A stretch of 64,000 nucleotides of DNA, from contig NZ_JAIMIA010000021.1 of NCBI RefSeq assembly GCF_019966495.1, positions 1-64,000 on the forward strand, in the 5' to 3' direction. How positions within the stretch are numbered: the stretch's first letter is position 1; each line of letters begins with the position of its first letter. The notes beneath the pieces are model-generated. The model made no database searches and was not told where the DNA came from. It saw nothing but the letters and a program-made list of their open reading frames with translations. This DNA is from Tateyamaria pelophila (GTDB lineage: Bacteria; Pseudomonadota; Alphaproteobacteria; Rhodobacterales; Rhodobacteraceae). The position numbers and the translations under genes were made by a program. Of this stretch, positions 40,379 through 49,813 are shown piece after piece.

Positions 40379-41383
40379 TTACTTGATCCGTAAGCCTGTC
40401 TTATCAAATCTATGCAAGTTCTCCATATCCGGCGTCAGAAAAACGGTGTCCCCCGCCGCAAGCCGCAGCTTGCCCGGCGCGCGGACGGTCATCGTGTCGA
40501 CGACACCCGCGACGTCAACGCGGATGAACGTATCGCTGCCCAGATGCTCCGATATGCCAACGATGCCTTTCCAGTCGCCACTCCCCGAGGAAATTGTCAG
40601 ATGCTCCGGTCGAATTCCGATTGAGGTGGCCTGTCTTTCCTCCGCATGCGCACCAGTGATGATGTTCATCTTGGGCGATCCGATAAACTCGGCGACAAAC
40701 CGGTTGCGGGGGTTGTCATAAAGGTCGAGCGGGCTGCCAACCTGTTCGATGACACCGGCGTTCAAAACGACAATCTTGTCGGCCATCGTCATCGCCTCGA
40801 CCTGGTCGTGGGTGACATAGATCATCGTGGTCTCGAGACGTTTGTGTAATTCGCTGATCTCAAGTCGCATGCCCATACGCAAAGCTGCATCGAGATTTGA
40901 AAGCGGCTCGTCGAACAGAAAGGCAGAGGGTTCACGCACGATGGCGCGCCCAATGGCCACGCGTTGACGTTGCCCGCCCGACAGTTGCTTGGGCCGCCGG
41001 TCCAGATAGTCCGTAAGGTTTAGCACGTCGGCCGCATTGTCGATCCGGCGGGCCTGTTCATCGCGGGTGAGGCCCGCCATACGCAGCGGAAAGGCGATGT
41101 TCTGGGCAACTGTCAAATGCGGATAAAGTGCATAGGACTGGAACACCATCGCCAACCCGCGCTTGCCCGGCGACTGATCGGTGGCATCAGCCCCGTCAAT
41201 TTCGATCACACCACCCGTGACATCTTCCAATCCGGCGATCAGGCGCAGTAACGTCGATTTTCCGCAACCCGACGGACCAACGAAAACCACGAATTCGCCT
41301 TCGTTGATTTCAAGGTCCAGCGGTGGAATGACCGTGACCTTGCCAAAGTCCTTTTGAACGCCTTTGAGCTGAATACGTCCCAT
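40379..41383 (-). CDS. ABC transporter ATP-binding protein, UgpC/MalK type
   Basis: This 334-residue ATPase has Walker [10 protein letters not shown] near residue 37, signature LSGGQRQR near 135, Walker [13 protein letters not shown] near 155 and the switch histidine in YVTHDQVEA. The C-terminal regulatory part is [11 protein letters not shown] onward. It energises the sulfate-ester importer formed by the permeases at 42878-44601 and the binding protein at 44664-45935. Its ATG directly abuts the sulfatase stop without a gap, and the FGE follows after 11 nt. Sitting inside the sulfatase operon, it links import to desulfation. Confidence 0.9.
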   Translation of the reverse strand: MGRIQLKGVQKDFGKVTVIPPLDLEINEGEFVVFVGPSGCGKSTLLRLIAGLEDVTGGVIEIDGADATDQSPGKRGLAMVFQSYALYPHLTVAQNIAFPLRMAGLTRDEQARRIDNAADVLNLTDYLDRRPKQLSGGQRQRVAIGRAIVREPSAFLFDEPLSNLDAALRMGMRLEISELHKRLETTMIYVTHDQVEAMTMADKIVVLNAGVIEQVGSPLDLYDNPRNRFVAEFIGSPKMNIITGAHAEERQATSIGIRPEHLTISSGSGDWKGIVGISEHLGSDTFIRVDVAGVVDTMTVRAPGKLRLAAGDTVFLTPDMENLHRFDKTGLRIK

Positions 41384-42874
41384 TTACCGGGTTCCTTCCC
41401 TGTGCTGGCCGCGGGCGATGTGCAAGGGCGGGGACATCATCGCAAGTGCGCCGCGCACGCAAGCCTGCACGAACCCTTGTGTTTTCAGTCCACTCTCGGA
41501 GCGCCATTTGAGGATGTCGGTGATCATACGCGCCTTTGTTACGGCATGGGCGGGATCATCCCACAGGTTGATCTGCTCGCTCGGGTCGGTGGCGAGGTCA
41601 AACAGTTGCCCTGCCTCGCTGTCGACGAAATGCACCAGCTTCATTCGGCCATCGAGCAGCATCGTCATCAGCCGTGTCCCGGTCAGTAACGCGTCGTTGG
41701 AATGCTCGGCAAAAACCTGACTGCGGACCGGATCCGGTCCGTCGTCAAGATAGGGGCAAAGCGTCTGCGCCTCCATCCAGTCCGGCACGGGAACACCCGC
41801 CCAGTCCAGAATGGTCGGCCCCAGATCGAACAGCGCCACATTGTCGGAAACCCGTTTGCCGGCAGGAACGCCCGGACCTGCAACAATGGCGGGCACGTGC
41901 ACGGTGGATTGATACATGTTCCATTTCTGCGAATGGCCGTGATCACCAAGGGCGTCGCCATGATCGGAGGTGAAGACGATCATCGTGTTCTCCAGATCGC
42001 CACGGGCCTCCAGCGCGTCGATGATCTCGCCCACCTGAGCATCGATCATGGTGACGTTTGCATAATAATGCGCGCGTTGCCTGCGTGATTGTTCCGGTGT
42101 CGGCGCAGGCAGGTGCACCACGCCGTCCGCATCATCACGCAACATGAACTCGCGCAAGCCTTGCAGGGGCTCCGGCTGGGCTTCGGGGTCAGGTGGGATC
42201 ACCTCGGGCAGATCCCTCCCGTCATACAAGTCAAGATAGGGCTGCGTCGGATCATATGGCGGGTGCGGTCCGGGCAGTCCGATTTGCAGGAAGTAAGGAC
42301 CATCGCCGGTGTAGCGGTCCAGCCACCATTTGGCCATTTGTCCGGTGAACACATCCGGGTGGAGTTTTTCGTCGTGCTCCCAGACCCAGGCCCCCAATTG
42401 ATCACCGTAATCGTTCTTGCGCCGCTGGGTCACGCGCGAGGGTTTTTCCTGACCACTCAGGAAATATGCCTTGTCCCAATTGTCCAGATAGAATGGCAGG
42501 TTCGGGTGGTCGCGATCCTTGTTTTCGGTGACATGGCGTTCATGAAAGCCAAAGGCACCTTCGATGGGCATCGTGTGCATCTTGCCGACATTCACGGTGC
42601 GATAGCCTGCTTCGGCCAGATCCTTGACCCAGCAATATTGCCAGGGCTCGTCGTTGCGAAAGACACCGTTGGTATGCGGGTACGTGCCCGTGAAAAGTGA
42701 CGCCCGCGAGGGCGCACAAGAGGGCGATGTGATGTACATGTTCTCAAACGCCGTGCCGCGCTGCGCCAAGCGGTCGAGATTGGGCGTTAACATGTGATCC
42801 GCCCCGAGCGCCGCGATGGTGTCATAGCGCTGCTGATCGGTAATGATGAAAACGATATTTGGGCGTTTGGTCAT
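41384..42874 (-). CDS. Cytoplasmic sulfatase, formylglycine type
   Basis: This 496-residue sulfatase opens RPNIVFIITDQQRYD, has the formylglycine motif SPSCAPSRASLFTGTYP (Cys53), GKMHTMP with the active-site lysine and histidine, and FTSDHGDALGDHGHSQKWNM near residue 300 with the metal-binding D-H. No signal peptide is present. It differs enough from the sulfatase at 36734-38212 to suggest a second sulfate position or linkage in the same imported compound. It lies 3 nt after the MalG-like permease and directly before the ATPase gene in the operon. Final steps of the pathway are not visible here. Confidence 0.85.
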   Translation of the reverse strand: MTKRPNIVFIITDQQRYDTIAALGADHMLTPNLDRLAQRGTAFENMYITSPSCAPSRASLFTGTYPHTNGVFRNDEPWQYCWVKDLAEAGYRTVNVGKMHTMPIEGAFGFHERHVTENKDRDHPNLPFYLDNWDKAYFLSGQEKPSRVTQRRKNDYGDQLGAWVWEHDEKLHPDVFTGQMAKWWLDRYTGDGPYFLQIGLPGPHPPYDPTQPYLDLYDGRDLPEVIPPDPEAQPEPLQGLREFMLRDDADGVVHLPAPTPEQSRRQRAHYYANVTMIDAQVGEIIDALEARGDLENTMIVFTSDHGDALGDHGHSQKWNMYQSTVHVPAIVAGPGVPAGKRVSDNVALFDLGPTILDWAGVPVPDWMEAQTLCPYLDDGPDPVRSQVFAEHSNDALLTGTRLMTMLLDGRMKLVHFVDSEAGQLFDLATDPSEQINLWDDPAHAVTKARMITDILKWRSESGLKTQGFVQACVRGALAMMSPPLHIARGQHREGTR

Positions 42875-42877
42875 GGG

Positions 42878-43708
42878 CTACCCTTTCACCGCGCCAGAGA
42901 GCGATTGAACGATATATCGGTTGGCAATCGCCATCAGCGGCAGGATCGGCAAGGTCAGCGCGATGCTGGCCACGGCGATCGAGGCCCAGTCGACGCTGTC
43001 ATAAGATATAAAGTTCATCACCGCGACAGGGGCCGTGGCCGTGCCTGAGCGGGTGATGATCAGCGCATAGAAAAAGTCGTTCCACGCCACAAGGAAGGCA
43101 AGGATTGCCGCCGCGACAGCACCGGGGCGCGCGGCAGGAAGCGCAATCAACAGAAAAGCCTGCATCAGGTTTGCATCGTCCATGATCGCCGCCTCGATCA
43201 ACTCATCGGGGACCTGGGCGAAGGAGTTCCACATTGACCATGTCACCAGCGGCAGGGTCAGCGTCATATAGGCGAAAACGAGGCCCATATAGGTGTCGAT
43301 CAACCCCGCGTTTACATAGAGCAGGAAAAGCGGGATCACGAAGCCCACCGGCGGAGCCATCCGCAGCAACAGCAGCACCCAGGACGCGACGAATTTGCCC
43401 GACAGCCGCGCCTTGGCCAGAGCGAAGCCTGCAGGCACACCCACGATCATGGCAAAGGCCGTCGAAAGGCCCGCAGTAATGAAAGAGTTCATCAGCGCGC
43501 TTGGGAAGTTTGAGCGGGTGATCTTGAAGAAATTGTCCAGCGTCAACGCCAACGGGCTTTCCCAGATCGGTTGGAAAATGGCCATGGGTGCCCGAAATGA
43601 CAAGATCAGCACCCACAGGGTTGGCACAGCGGCGAAGGCCAACAGCACCAGCATCAAGGTCAGGCCAATGCCGCGTTTCACCCGGAACTCTGGGCTGTTG
43701 TCGATCAT
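42878..43708 (-). CDS. ABC transporter permease, MalG-like
   Basis: This 276-residue permease has six predicted helices (first GLTLMLVLLAFAAVPTLWVL) and the EAA loop ELIEAAIMDDANLMQAFLLI near residue 180, followed by ALPAARPGA. It belongs to the CUT1 class. It overlaps the MalF-like gene by 4 nt. It is the second pore subunit of the sulfate-ester importer. Its EAA loop is more divergent (MDDANLMQAF) than that of the permease at 28127, so the two transport systems are not recent duplicates. Confidence 0.88.
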   Translation of the reverse strand: MIDNSPEFRVKRGIGLTLMLVLLAFAAVPTLWVLILSFRAPMAIFQPIWESPLALTLDNFFKITRSNFPSALMNSFITAGLSTAFAMIVGVPAGFALAKARLSGKFVASWVLLLLRMAPPVGFVIPLFLLYVNAGLIDTYMGLVFAYMTLTLPLVTWSMWNSFAQVPDELIEAAIMDDANLMQAFLLIALPAARPGAVAAAILAFLVAWNDFFYALIITRSGTATAPVAVMNFISYDSVDWASIAVASIALTLPILPLMAIANRYIVQSLSGAVKG

Positions 43709-44601
43709 GTCGTCACCCGTTGATTAAGCTTGGCCACGTAGTAGCTGATCAAGGCCGCCATCAGGAACAGCATCACCGCGATTGCCGCGCCGTAAGCCAC
43801 GTTGGAGTTTTGAAAAGTCTGCACATAGGCATAGAAGTTCGTGGCCTGCGTTGACCGACCCGGCCCGCCCTTGGTCATCACAAAGATCATGGGAAAATGT
43901 TTCAACGAGTCGATGAAGCGGAACAGTGTGACCATCAGCAGGGCCGGGGCGAGCAGCGGAAGAGTGATGTATATAAAGGTCTTGACCCGCGTCGCCCCGT
44001 CGATCGCGGCGGCTTCCTCCAGATCGGGGGAAATGCCTTGCAATGCGGCCATGATGATCAGCATCGCAAAGGGAAAATTCGTCCATGTGTCGGCGATCAC
44101 GATTGCCGTGATCGCGCCCCATTGGCTGGTCAGGAATGCCGGCACGGTGATCCCGAACAGATCAAAGAAGGCGTTGATGGGCGACAGTGTCGGGGTGAAC
44201 AGCGACAGCCAGATGAGCGCCACGGCCACATGAGGGACGGCATAGGGCAGCAGGAACAAAATGCGCCCGACCCGCCATTTGCCCGTGATCTTTTGCAACC
44301 CGACCGCGACAGCACTGCCGATCAGAACCTGCAACGCCACGCCAAAGAAAGACAGCGCGGCCATCACATAGATCGAGTTCATCAGCCGCTTGTCCGACAG
44401 CATCTTGGCGAAGTTCTGGAAGCCAAAATCCCAGTTCGTGCCACGGATCAGATGGTAGTCGCTGAAGGCCAGCCCGAACATGCCCGCAAGCGGGACGATG
44501 GCGAATATGCCCACGGCCAGGATGGCGGGCACCATCATCAGGCGGTAGCCGCGTTGCAGCTCATATGTGGCACCCCTGCGGGGCGTTGCATGCGATGTCA
44601 T
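43705..44601 (-). CDS. ABC transporter permease, MalF-like
   Basis: This 298-residue permease has six predicted helices, beginning LMMVPAILAVGIFAIVPLAG, and the EAA loop LEEAAAIDGATRVKTFIYIT near residue 195. The C-terminal half (FVMTKGGPGRSTQATNFYAY) carries the GGP segment typical of CUT1 sugar permeases. It partners the MalG-like subunit. It is downstream of the binding-protein gene, with 62 nt between, and starts with an ATG preceded by a GAGGATCGT-like sequence. Confidence 0.88.
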   Translation of the reverse strand: MTSHATPRRGATYELQRGYRLMMVPAILAVGIFAIVPLAGMFGLAFSDYHLIRGTNWDFGFQNFAKMLSDKRLMNSIYVMAALSFFGVALQVLIGSAVAVGLQKITGKWRVGRILFLLPYAVPHVAVALIWLSLFTPTLSPINAFFDLFGITVPAFLTSQWGAITAIVIADTWTNFPFAMLIIMAALQGISPDLEEAAAIDGATRVKTFIYITLPLLAPALLMVTLFRFIDSLKHFPMIFVMTKGGPGRSTQATNFYAYVQTFQNSNVAYGAAIAVMLFLMAALISYYVAKLNQRVTT

Positions 44602-44663
44602 GACGATCCTCGATCAATGGTCCCGACGGGCAGCAGCCCGCCGGGTGCGTTCAGCTGTGCCGT

Positions 44664-45935
44664 CTACAGGCCGAGGATGTCGCGCATATCCGCATCTGCC
44701 TGTTCCAGCGCCTCTTCGGGCGTCATCAGCCCGTTGATCGCTGCATTCACGCTTTCACCGATTGCCTGACCCAAGGCGGGCCATTCGGGGATCAACGGAC
44801 GGTAATGGCCTATGGCCAAGTCCAAGGCCGCGACCCGCATCGTCAGAAAATCCGGGTGGATTGCAGCATATTTCGCGATCACTTCGGGGTTTTGAGCGAC
44901 GGAGGCGGTGGTGAAATCCGGAAAGGATTCAGACATGGCAATCTTGGCCACGGTCTCTGAGCTCACAGCCCATTCAATGAACCTGGCGGAGGCTTCCGGG
45001 TTCGGAGCACTGGCCGGAATACCCATGCCGTGCACGCCGATTGCAGGGGACCGTCCCGCAGGACCACCCGGTGGCAAGGCGATACCGGTGACGTCAGCAA
45101 ATTGACTTTTCGCCGGATCGACGAGCTGGCTGATGATCCCGGTGCCCTCGACCGTAAAGGCGACCTGACCGTTTTCCGCCGCTGCCTTGACTTCGGCGAA
45201 GTTGAAGTTGCCGGCGCCTGCCGGACCATAATCATTGATCAGTTTGACATAGACATTCAACGCTTCAAGGTTCTCGGGCGAATTGATCGCAGGGGTCAGA
45301 TCGCCACCCTCGTAGTCGGCAAAGAACGTCCCGCCATAGGCGCGCATGACCATCGGAAAGATGAACATGTTGAAGCCCTGACCGGGCACCGCACGCAGTG
45401 CAATCGCGGCCTGATCATCGGTCGTGATCTTGGCCGCTACGTCCAGCATCTCTGCCCAGGTCTGCGGTACTTCGGCGCCTGCGGCTTCCAGAAGATCCTC
45501 GCGGTAGCTCATCAGGCCAACACCCGCGAAAAAGGGCAGGGCCCATTGATCGCCATTGACGTCATAAGCGCCAAGCGGGCCTGCCAGAATGTCGGATGTG
45601 GTTTCTTCGGAAACCAGATCGGTCATCGGCTGCAACCAGCCCGCCTGGATCCAGCGCTGCACCTGAATGACAGGGGTATGAACGACATCGATGTCGCCGG
45701 TGCCACCGGTAAACGACAGCGTGATGCGGCTCTCGAAAACGTCTTGACCAACCACGTCGATATTTGCCTTGATGCCGGTTTCGGCTTCAAAATCATCGGC
45801 AAGTTTCGCCAGACCGACGGTATAGGGCATTCCGAACATCAGCACGTTGATTTCTTCTGCCTGCGCCGCCGTTGGCGCGACGGGTGCCGCAAGTGCAAAA
45901 CTGCTGACAAGGGCCGCTGTAAATAAGTGTTTCAT
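44664..45935 (-). CDS. Extracellular solute-binding protein of the sulfate-ester importer
   Basis: This 423-residue periplasmic protein has a signal peptide (HLFTAALVSSFALAAPVAPT, then AAQAEE) and a family 1 binding-protein fold (INVLMFGMPYTVGLAKLADD, then FEAETGIKANIDVV). GGGAGG precedes the ATG. As the first gene of the operon next to two sulfatases and an FGE, it presumably captures a sulfated sugar or other sulfate ester. The ligand cannot be read from the sequence. The IclR regulator gene, on the same strand, lies 32 nt upstream. Confidence 0.85.
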   Translation of the reverse strand: MKHLFTAALVSSFALAAPVAPTAAQAEEINVLMFGMPYTVGLAKLADDFEAETGIKANIDVVGQDVFESRITLSFTGGTGDIDVVHTPVIQVQRWIQAGWLQPMTDLVSEETTSDILAGPLGAYDVNGDQWALPFFAGVGLMSYREDLLEAAGAEVPQTWAEMLDVAAKITTDDQAAIALRAVPGQGFNMFIFPMVMRAYGGTFFADYEGGDLTPAINSPENLEALNVYVKLINDYGPAGAGNFNFAEVKAAAENGQVAFTVEGTGIISQLVDPAKSQFADVTGIALPPGGPAGRSPAIGVHGMGIPASAPNPEASARFIEWAVSSETVAKIAMSESFPDFTTASVAQNPEVIAKYAAIHPDFLTMRVAALDLAIGHYRPLIPEWPALGQAIGESVNAAINGLMTPEEALEQADADMRDILGL

Positions 45936-45967
45936 AAGTTCCTCCCGGTTGATTGAGCCCGCCGCGC

Positions 45968-46777
45968 TTATCCTCCGCGCAGCGGCATGGCGTGATATTT
46001 CGGCTGCAAACGGGCAGCCGCAGTTTCTTGGTAAACAAGCTCTGAAAGCTCTTGGCGCGCCTTGAGCAGCGCGTCTTGATATTCATTGATCGGCGCACAT
46101 ACCCTTTCGGCGGGTTCGGCCAGGGCCAGAAGATGCAGAAACTTGCCATCAGGATCCTGGATCACGGTCGCGAAACGCCGGATGCCGACATGGTTGCCCT
46201 GCAAGTCGGCCGCAAACACGTCCTTGCGCCGATCAGCAAGCAATGTCCTGACGCGCGCAGCAGACAGGGGCGTCCCGGTTCCCCCGCGTGCGCGCAGGGT
46301 TTCGAAAAAGCCATCGGTGAAGAAGCGCGCCTCGACCTCGTCCCAATCGAAACGGCTGAGATAAAGCTGTGACAGCACATCAAGCTCATAAAGCGAACGG
46401 CGAAAGCCCACGCTTGCCCGGATCACAACATTGGGGTCTGGATAGTCTGTTTTGGAATGCCAGAGCAACTCGTGCCCCGCGACAACAACCACTTCGGCAG
46501 AGACGTTCAGACGTTTGGACAAGGACCGCATCGTCTCGTCCAGCTTGGCGAGATAGATTTCGGACATGGGCACGTTTCGGTCCAGTCTGAAGTTGCGAAC
46601 AACGTATTTTTCGCTGGTCCGAAACAGATATCCCCAATCCGACAGGGAACGGATGATGCGGTTGAGGGTCGCGGGCGGCAAACCACAATCTCGCGCAATA
46701 TCCACCTGCTTCAGCGGCCCGGGACCAGCTGCCATGATATACTCCAAGACCTGCAAAGTTCGTTCTGTCGGATTCAT
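45968..46777 (-). CDS. IclR family transcriptional regulator
   Basis: This 269-residue regulator has an N-terminal winged helix (residues 5-65; RTLQVLEYIMAAGPGPLKQV, then GLPPATLNRIIRSLSDWGYL). The GAF-like IclR effector domain runs from about 85 to 245 (AEVVVVAGHELLWHSK). IclR proteins bind as dimers or tetramers to palindromes and respond to small organic acids or sugars. Two such palindromes lie directly upstream at 46784-46820. It shares strand and probably transcript with the importer/sulfatase operon, so it would control its own operon. Confidence 0.85.
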   Translation of the reverse strand: MNPTERTLQVLEYIMAAGPGPLKQVDIARDCGLPPATLNRIIRSLSDWGYLFRTSEKYVVRNFRLDRNVPMSEIYLAKLDETMRSLSKRLNVSAEVVVVAGHELLWHSKTDYPDPNVVIRASVGFRRSLYELDVLSQLYLSRFDWDEVEARFFTDGFFETLRARGGTGTPLSAARVRTLLADRRKDVFAADLQGNHVGIRRFATVIQDPDGKFLHLLALAEPAERVCAPINEYQDALLKARQELSELVYQETAAARLQPKYHAMPLRGG

Positions 46778-46783
46778 TCAAGT

Positions 46784-46799
46784 ATTTCATATTAGGAAT
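46784..46799. promoter_or_regulatory. Secondary IclR-type operator half-palindrome
   Basis: ATTTCATATTAGGAAT is an imperfect version of the palindrome at 46805-46820. The centres are 21 bp apart (two helical turns), as expected for a cooperative tetramer. Confidence 0.5.
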
Positions 46800-46804
46800 C
46801 ACTA

Positions 46805-46820
46805 ATTCCATATATGGAAT
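46805..46820. promoter_or_regulatory. Perfect IclR-type operator palindrome
   Basis: ATTCCATATATGGAAT is a perfect 16-bp inverted repeat starting 28 bp upstream of the IclR ATG (46777). TTCC-N6-GGAA-like symmetry is typical of IclR-family sites. Confidence 0.6.
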
Positions 46821-47154
46821 CATTGATCGAGACTGCGGTGTTTGCTCTGACCTGTCAATTTTAATTTGCGAGACCGAAAGTGTTCACGTCTGAAACGCAG
46901 ATCATGTCGAAAGAAAGCGGACCTGGATGTGGATGGAATCAATGCCTGTGAAGACCGATGCGCTTTCCGCGTCGCGGGCGTTTTCGAGTTTGTCAAAGCC
47001 CTGTGGGCCAGCGCCGTCCACGGCATGAGGCGAAAAACCCAGACCAACCCGCATCTTGCATCACGTGCCCACGGGCATTCAGGCATTCGGGTTGGCACGC
47101 GCACCTTTATCACTTGAAACGTCGCAAACCCCACCCACGAAGCATGATCGTTGT
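46821..47154. other. Intergenic region, no gene recognised
   Basis: Frames of 70-200 codons on both strands overlap the YrhK-like gene or lack ribosome sites. I see no hairpin with a T-run and no RNA gene. Confidence 0.45.
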
Positions 47155-48039
47155 TCAGTGCGAGGCCGCCAAGGCCTCCGGCACGGATAGCGCTGCGCCG
47201 ATAAGAAAGCTCAATGAACCAATCAGCGTGAAGCCTGTGGAAAGAGCAATGATCATAACCGATGGTCCAGTCGGTGGCACAAAAGCAAAGATGGCCGAAA
47301 TCATGAATGCCACGCAACCGACAAAGTTGATCATGACGATCCACCAGGCAAGCGATCGTGGTTGCCACGACCACCAGTTGTGGGAGGTTTCGACCAAAGC
47401 CAGATACCCCGAAATCAAAAAAAGCACGGACCCCAAAAGGTCCGGCGCCCAGATCAAACCATCTTGGCGCATCCATCTGCCAACGCCGAGCCAGGCGTCA
47501 AAGGTGTTGATATTGAAAAGCAGCGTTCCGGCGAACTGGGTAATGCTGGCAATCCATCCGGGGTCGTCAGGCCGCCAGCCGATCAACACCCGCGAACGGG
47601 ACGGCGTGGTGATTCTGCTGAGCGGTGGCGCATTTGCAGATTGAATGAGCTGGAGGTACGCGCCAGACGTGAACAGGACAGACCCAATAAGAAAAACAAG
47701 ATTGATCTGTGTCTGCGTCAATGACACCCCTTGCGCCAGAGATGGGGTAAGTGATACCGCAGCCCCAAATGAGAACAGCAGCGCGCCGATTGCGAAACCG
47801 AAGGCGATCAGCAAATTGAAGGTCAGCGACTGAAAAACAGTTTTCGGCACAAATCTGGTGCCAAGACCCTTTCGATGGTCGCGGGCCTTCCAGATCCTGG
47901 GCCCACGCTCCGATGAAAAATGGCGCAGAGTCACAAAAGGGCCCGCGCCTTGGGCGCGGATCAGCGCCTCTTTCGGAGCTTTATCCTGCATGGATGTCGA
48001 TGTGGTGACCGGCCCCTTAATGGTGAAATCCTGATGCAT
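47155..48039 (-). CDS. YrhK-like multi-spanning membrane protein
   Basis: This 294-residue protein has a polar N-terminal part of about 90 residues and then six hydrophobic segments. They include [60 protein letters not shown] and [20 protein letters not shown]. The repeated 'LFLIGS(V/I)LF' pattern is that of the YrhK-like family; function is unknown. I chose ATG 48039, which overlaps the end of the glutamate decarboxylase pseudogene by 23 nt; another start at 47991 is possible. If acid resistance was its context, the loss of decarboxylase leaves it as an orphan. Confidence 0.65.
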   Translation of the reverse strand: MHQDFTIKGPVTTSTSMQDKAPKEALIRAQGAGPFVTLRHFSSERGPRIWKARDHRKGLGTRFVPKTVFQSLTFNLLIAFGFAIGALLFSFGAAVSLTPSLAQGVSLTQTQINLVFLIGSVLFTSGAYLQLIQSANAPPLSRITTPSRSRVLIGWRPDDPGWIASITQFAGTLLFNINTFDAWLGVGRWMRQDGLIWAPDLLGSVLFLISGYLALVETSHNWWSWQPRSLAWWIVMINFVGCVAFMISAIFAFVPPTGPSVMIIALSTGFTLIGSLSFLIGAALSVPEALAASH

Positions 48040-49324
48040 CATCGTTTGCGAGGGGTATTTTCGTCGGGTTTTTATCCATGTGGGCAAGCGCATCGCGCAT
48101 GTGGTCAGGCAAGAGAGAAGCGAGGTCGCGGCTTACGCCGTTGCGGACCAAAATACGCTGGATTGCCGTTTCCTGCTGATTTGCGGGCAAGGTGTATGCC
48201 GGAACCTCCCTGCCACGCGCTCTCAAACGCTTTGCCAGATCAAACAGTGAAAACCTCTGATCCATTTCGGTCTGCATTGTCCAGCACACGCAGGGAATAC
48301 CTTTGTCTGAAGCACCGCCATACAGGATATTGAAGGGACCAATTTTGGCGATTTCTTCCGTCAGAAATTGCGCGGTTTCGTCACAGGCAGTGTGGTCATC
48401 AGCATAGCCACTGCGCCTCAACCGCAGGAAGTTGTAATATTGGCAGACGATCTGCCCGCCCGGTCGTGAAAAATTCAGTGCGTTGTCGCGCATATTGCCG
48501 CCGAGATAATTGACGTAGAAGACCATTCCATCGCGAAGATCGGCTGCGCTGCGCCAGATGACCCAGCCAACGCCCAGCGGGGCCAGACCGATTTTATGAC
48601 CGGAAGTGTTGATCGAGCGGGCTCGTGGCAGGCGAAAACCCCGTTCCAGATCCGGCGGGCAGAACGGAGCACGAAACCAACCACGGGCACCATCGACATG
48701 GATCGGGATGTCGAGACCTTTGTCTACTTGAAACGTATCAAGCGCATCGGACATAGCTTTGAACGGTTCGTACTCGCCGGTAAACGTCACGCCCAATGTG
48801 GGCACAACGCCGATCGTGTTTTCATCGCAACGGGCGATGACCTCTTCGGGGGTCATCAAGAGGCGACCATCTTCCATCGGAATTTCGCGATGCTCGATGT
48901 CCCAGTAGCGGGTAAAATTATGCCAGCAGTTCTGCACAGGCCCGTTGATTATATTGGGTTTTCCAGTGGGCTTTTCGGCTGCATGTTGCCGCGCCTCCCA
49001 GCGCCGTTTCATCGCCAGACCGGCCAGCTTTCGCACGGAGCGCGCCTTGATCTCCGCTGTTTGAGGATACTCAACCTTGTCGACCATTTTCTTGTCAATG
49101 CAGTCATCCATCAGGCGATACAGTTTTGGTTCGTCAAAAGTCTGGCAGAAAGTTGCGACATTCTGGCGGGTATTCCTATCACGCATCAGTTCATCACCGA
49201 CAGTAGCCTAAGCATGACGCGGGTCGCGCCCTTCGATGGAAAAATCGGTCTTTGGCAACGAAAACGACATATCCCGCGCCCCGTAGATTTCCGAACCAGT
49301 GTCCTCGCGCGACGGCTTTTGCAT
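48017..49324 (-). pseudogene. gadB: Glutamate decarboxylase gene with nonsense codon and internal deletion
   Basis: The reading frame starts at ATG 49324 (GGAAG ribosome site) with the GAD N-terminus GSEIYGARDMSFSLPKTDF. It meets TAG at 49210-49208 (codon 39) and then continues in frame with [20 protein letters not shown] to 48017. The PLP lysine is kept ([12 protein letters not shown]). About 26 residues that normally hold the GSSEA phosphate-binding loop are missing between VRKLA and GLAMKRRW (near 49025), and HVDGASGGF has become HVDGARGWF. Without that loop PLP binding should fail. GAD normally decarboxylates glutamate to GABA for acid resistance. A 389-residue product from ATG 49186 is possible but unlikely to be active. 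Confidence 0.75.
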
Positions 49325-49813
49325 TGCTATATCTTCCAATATGACGAGTTGTTCCGACACGTAAGGGCGGTTTCTTTGAATTAAGGTGCCACAGAAGTAC
49401 CGAAGTTAATACGCACGTTCGCACGGACGGGAATTTTCTTGCAAAATCATACAGCCCAGCAAGCGCAGGAGACGTCTGTCGTGGACGGCAACAAACGGTA
49501 CAACAGTGATGCAGGTGGTGCGCAGTGTCGGTCGGACGAAGGAATTGCGCCCAAAGAGCAAGTTTAGTCAACGGCTTCAGCAGCTGTTTCAGTTTATTCC
49601 GGTTCCGTTCACTAACCGCATTGGCCGAGCCGGAGAGATGCCTCACGACCTTGATCAAGGATCATATGCAACTGGCCGTAACGCTTTTCTGACGCGTCAT
49701 CCCAATGTTGTTCGCCAACGGCCAAGGCTCCGCGTACCAACAGATCTTGTAAATTCCTATTGTCTGATGGATACATCCGACGCGCAGGGTTGGATGTATC
49801 GATTTGCGCATTG
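49325..49813. other. Intergenic region upstream of the gad pseudogene
   Basis: Nothing gene-like is supported. Plus-strand frames around 49506-49955 run antisense into the FAH gene. The only structure is the hairpin at 49770-49800. Confidence 0.45.
49770..49800 (-). terminator. Hairpin downstream of the FAH gene, probable terminator
   Basis: GATACATCC, a 13-nt loop, GGATGTATC form a perfect 9-bp stem 13 nt past the FAH stop. No T-run follows, so its terminating role is inferred from position. Confidence 0.45.
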
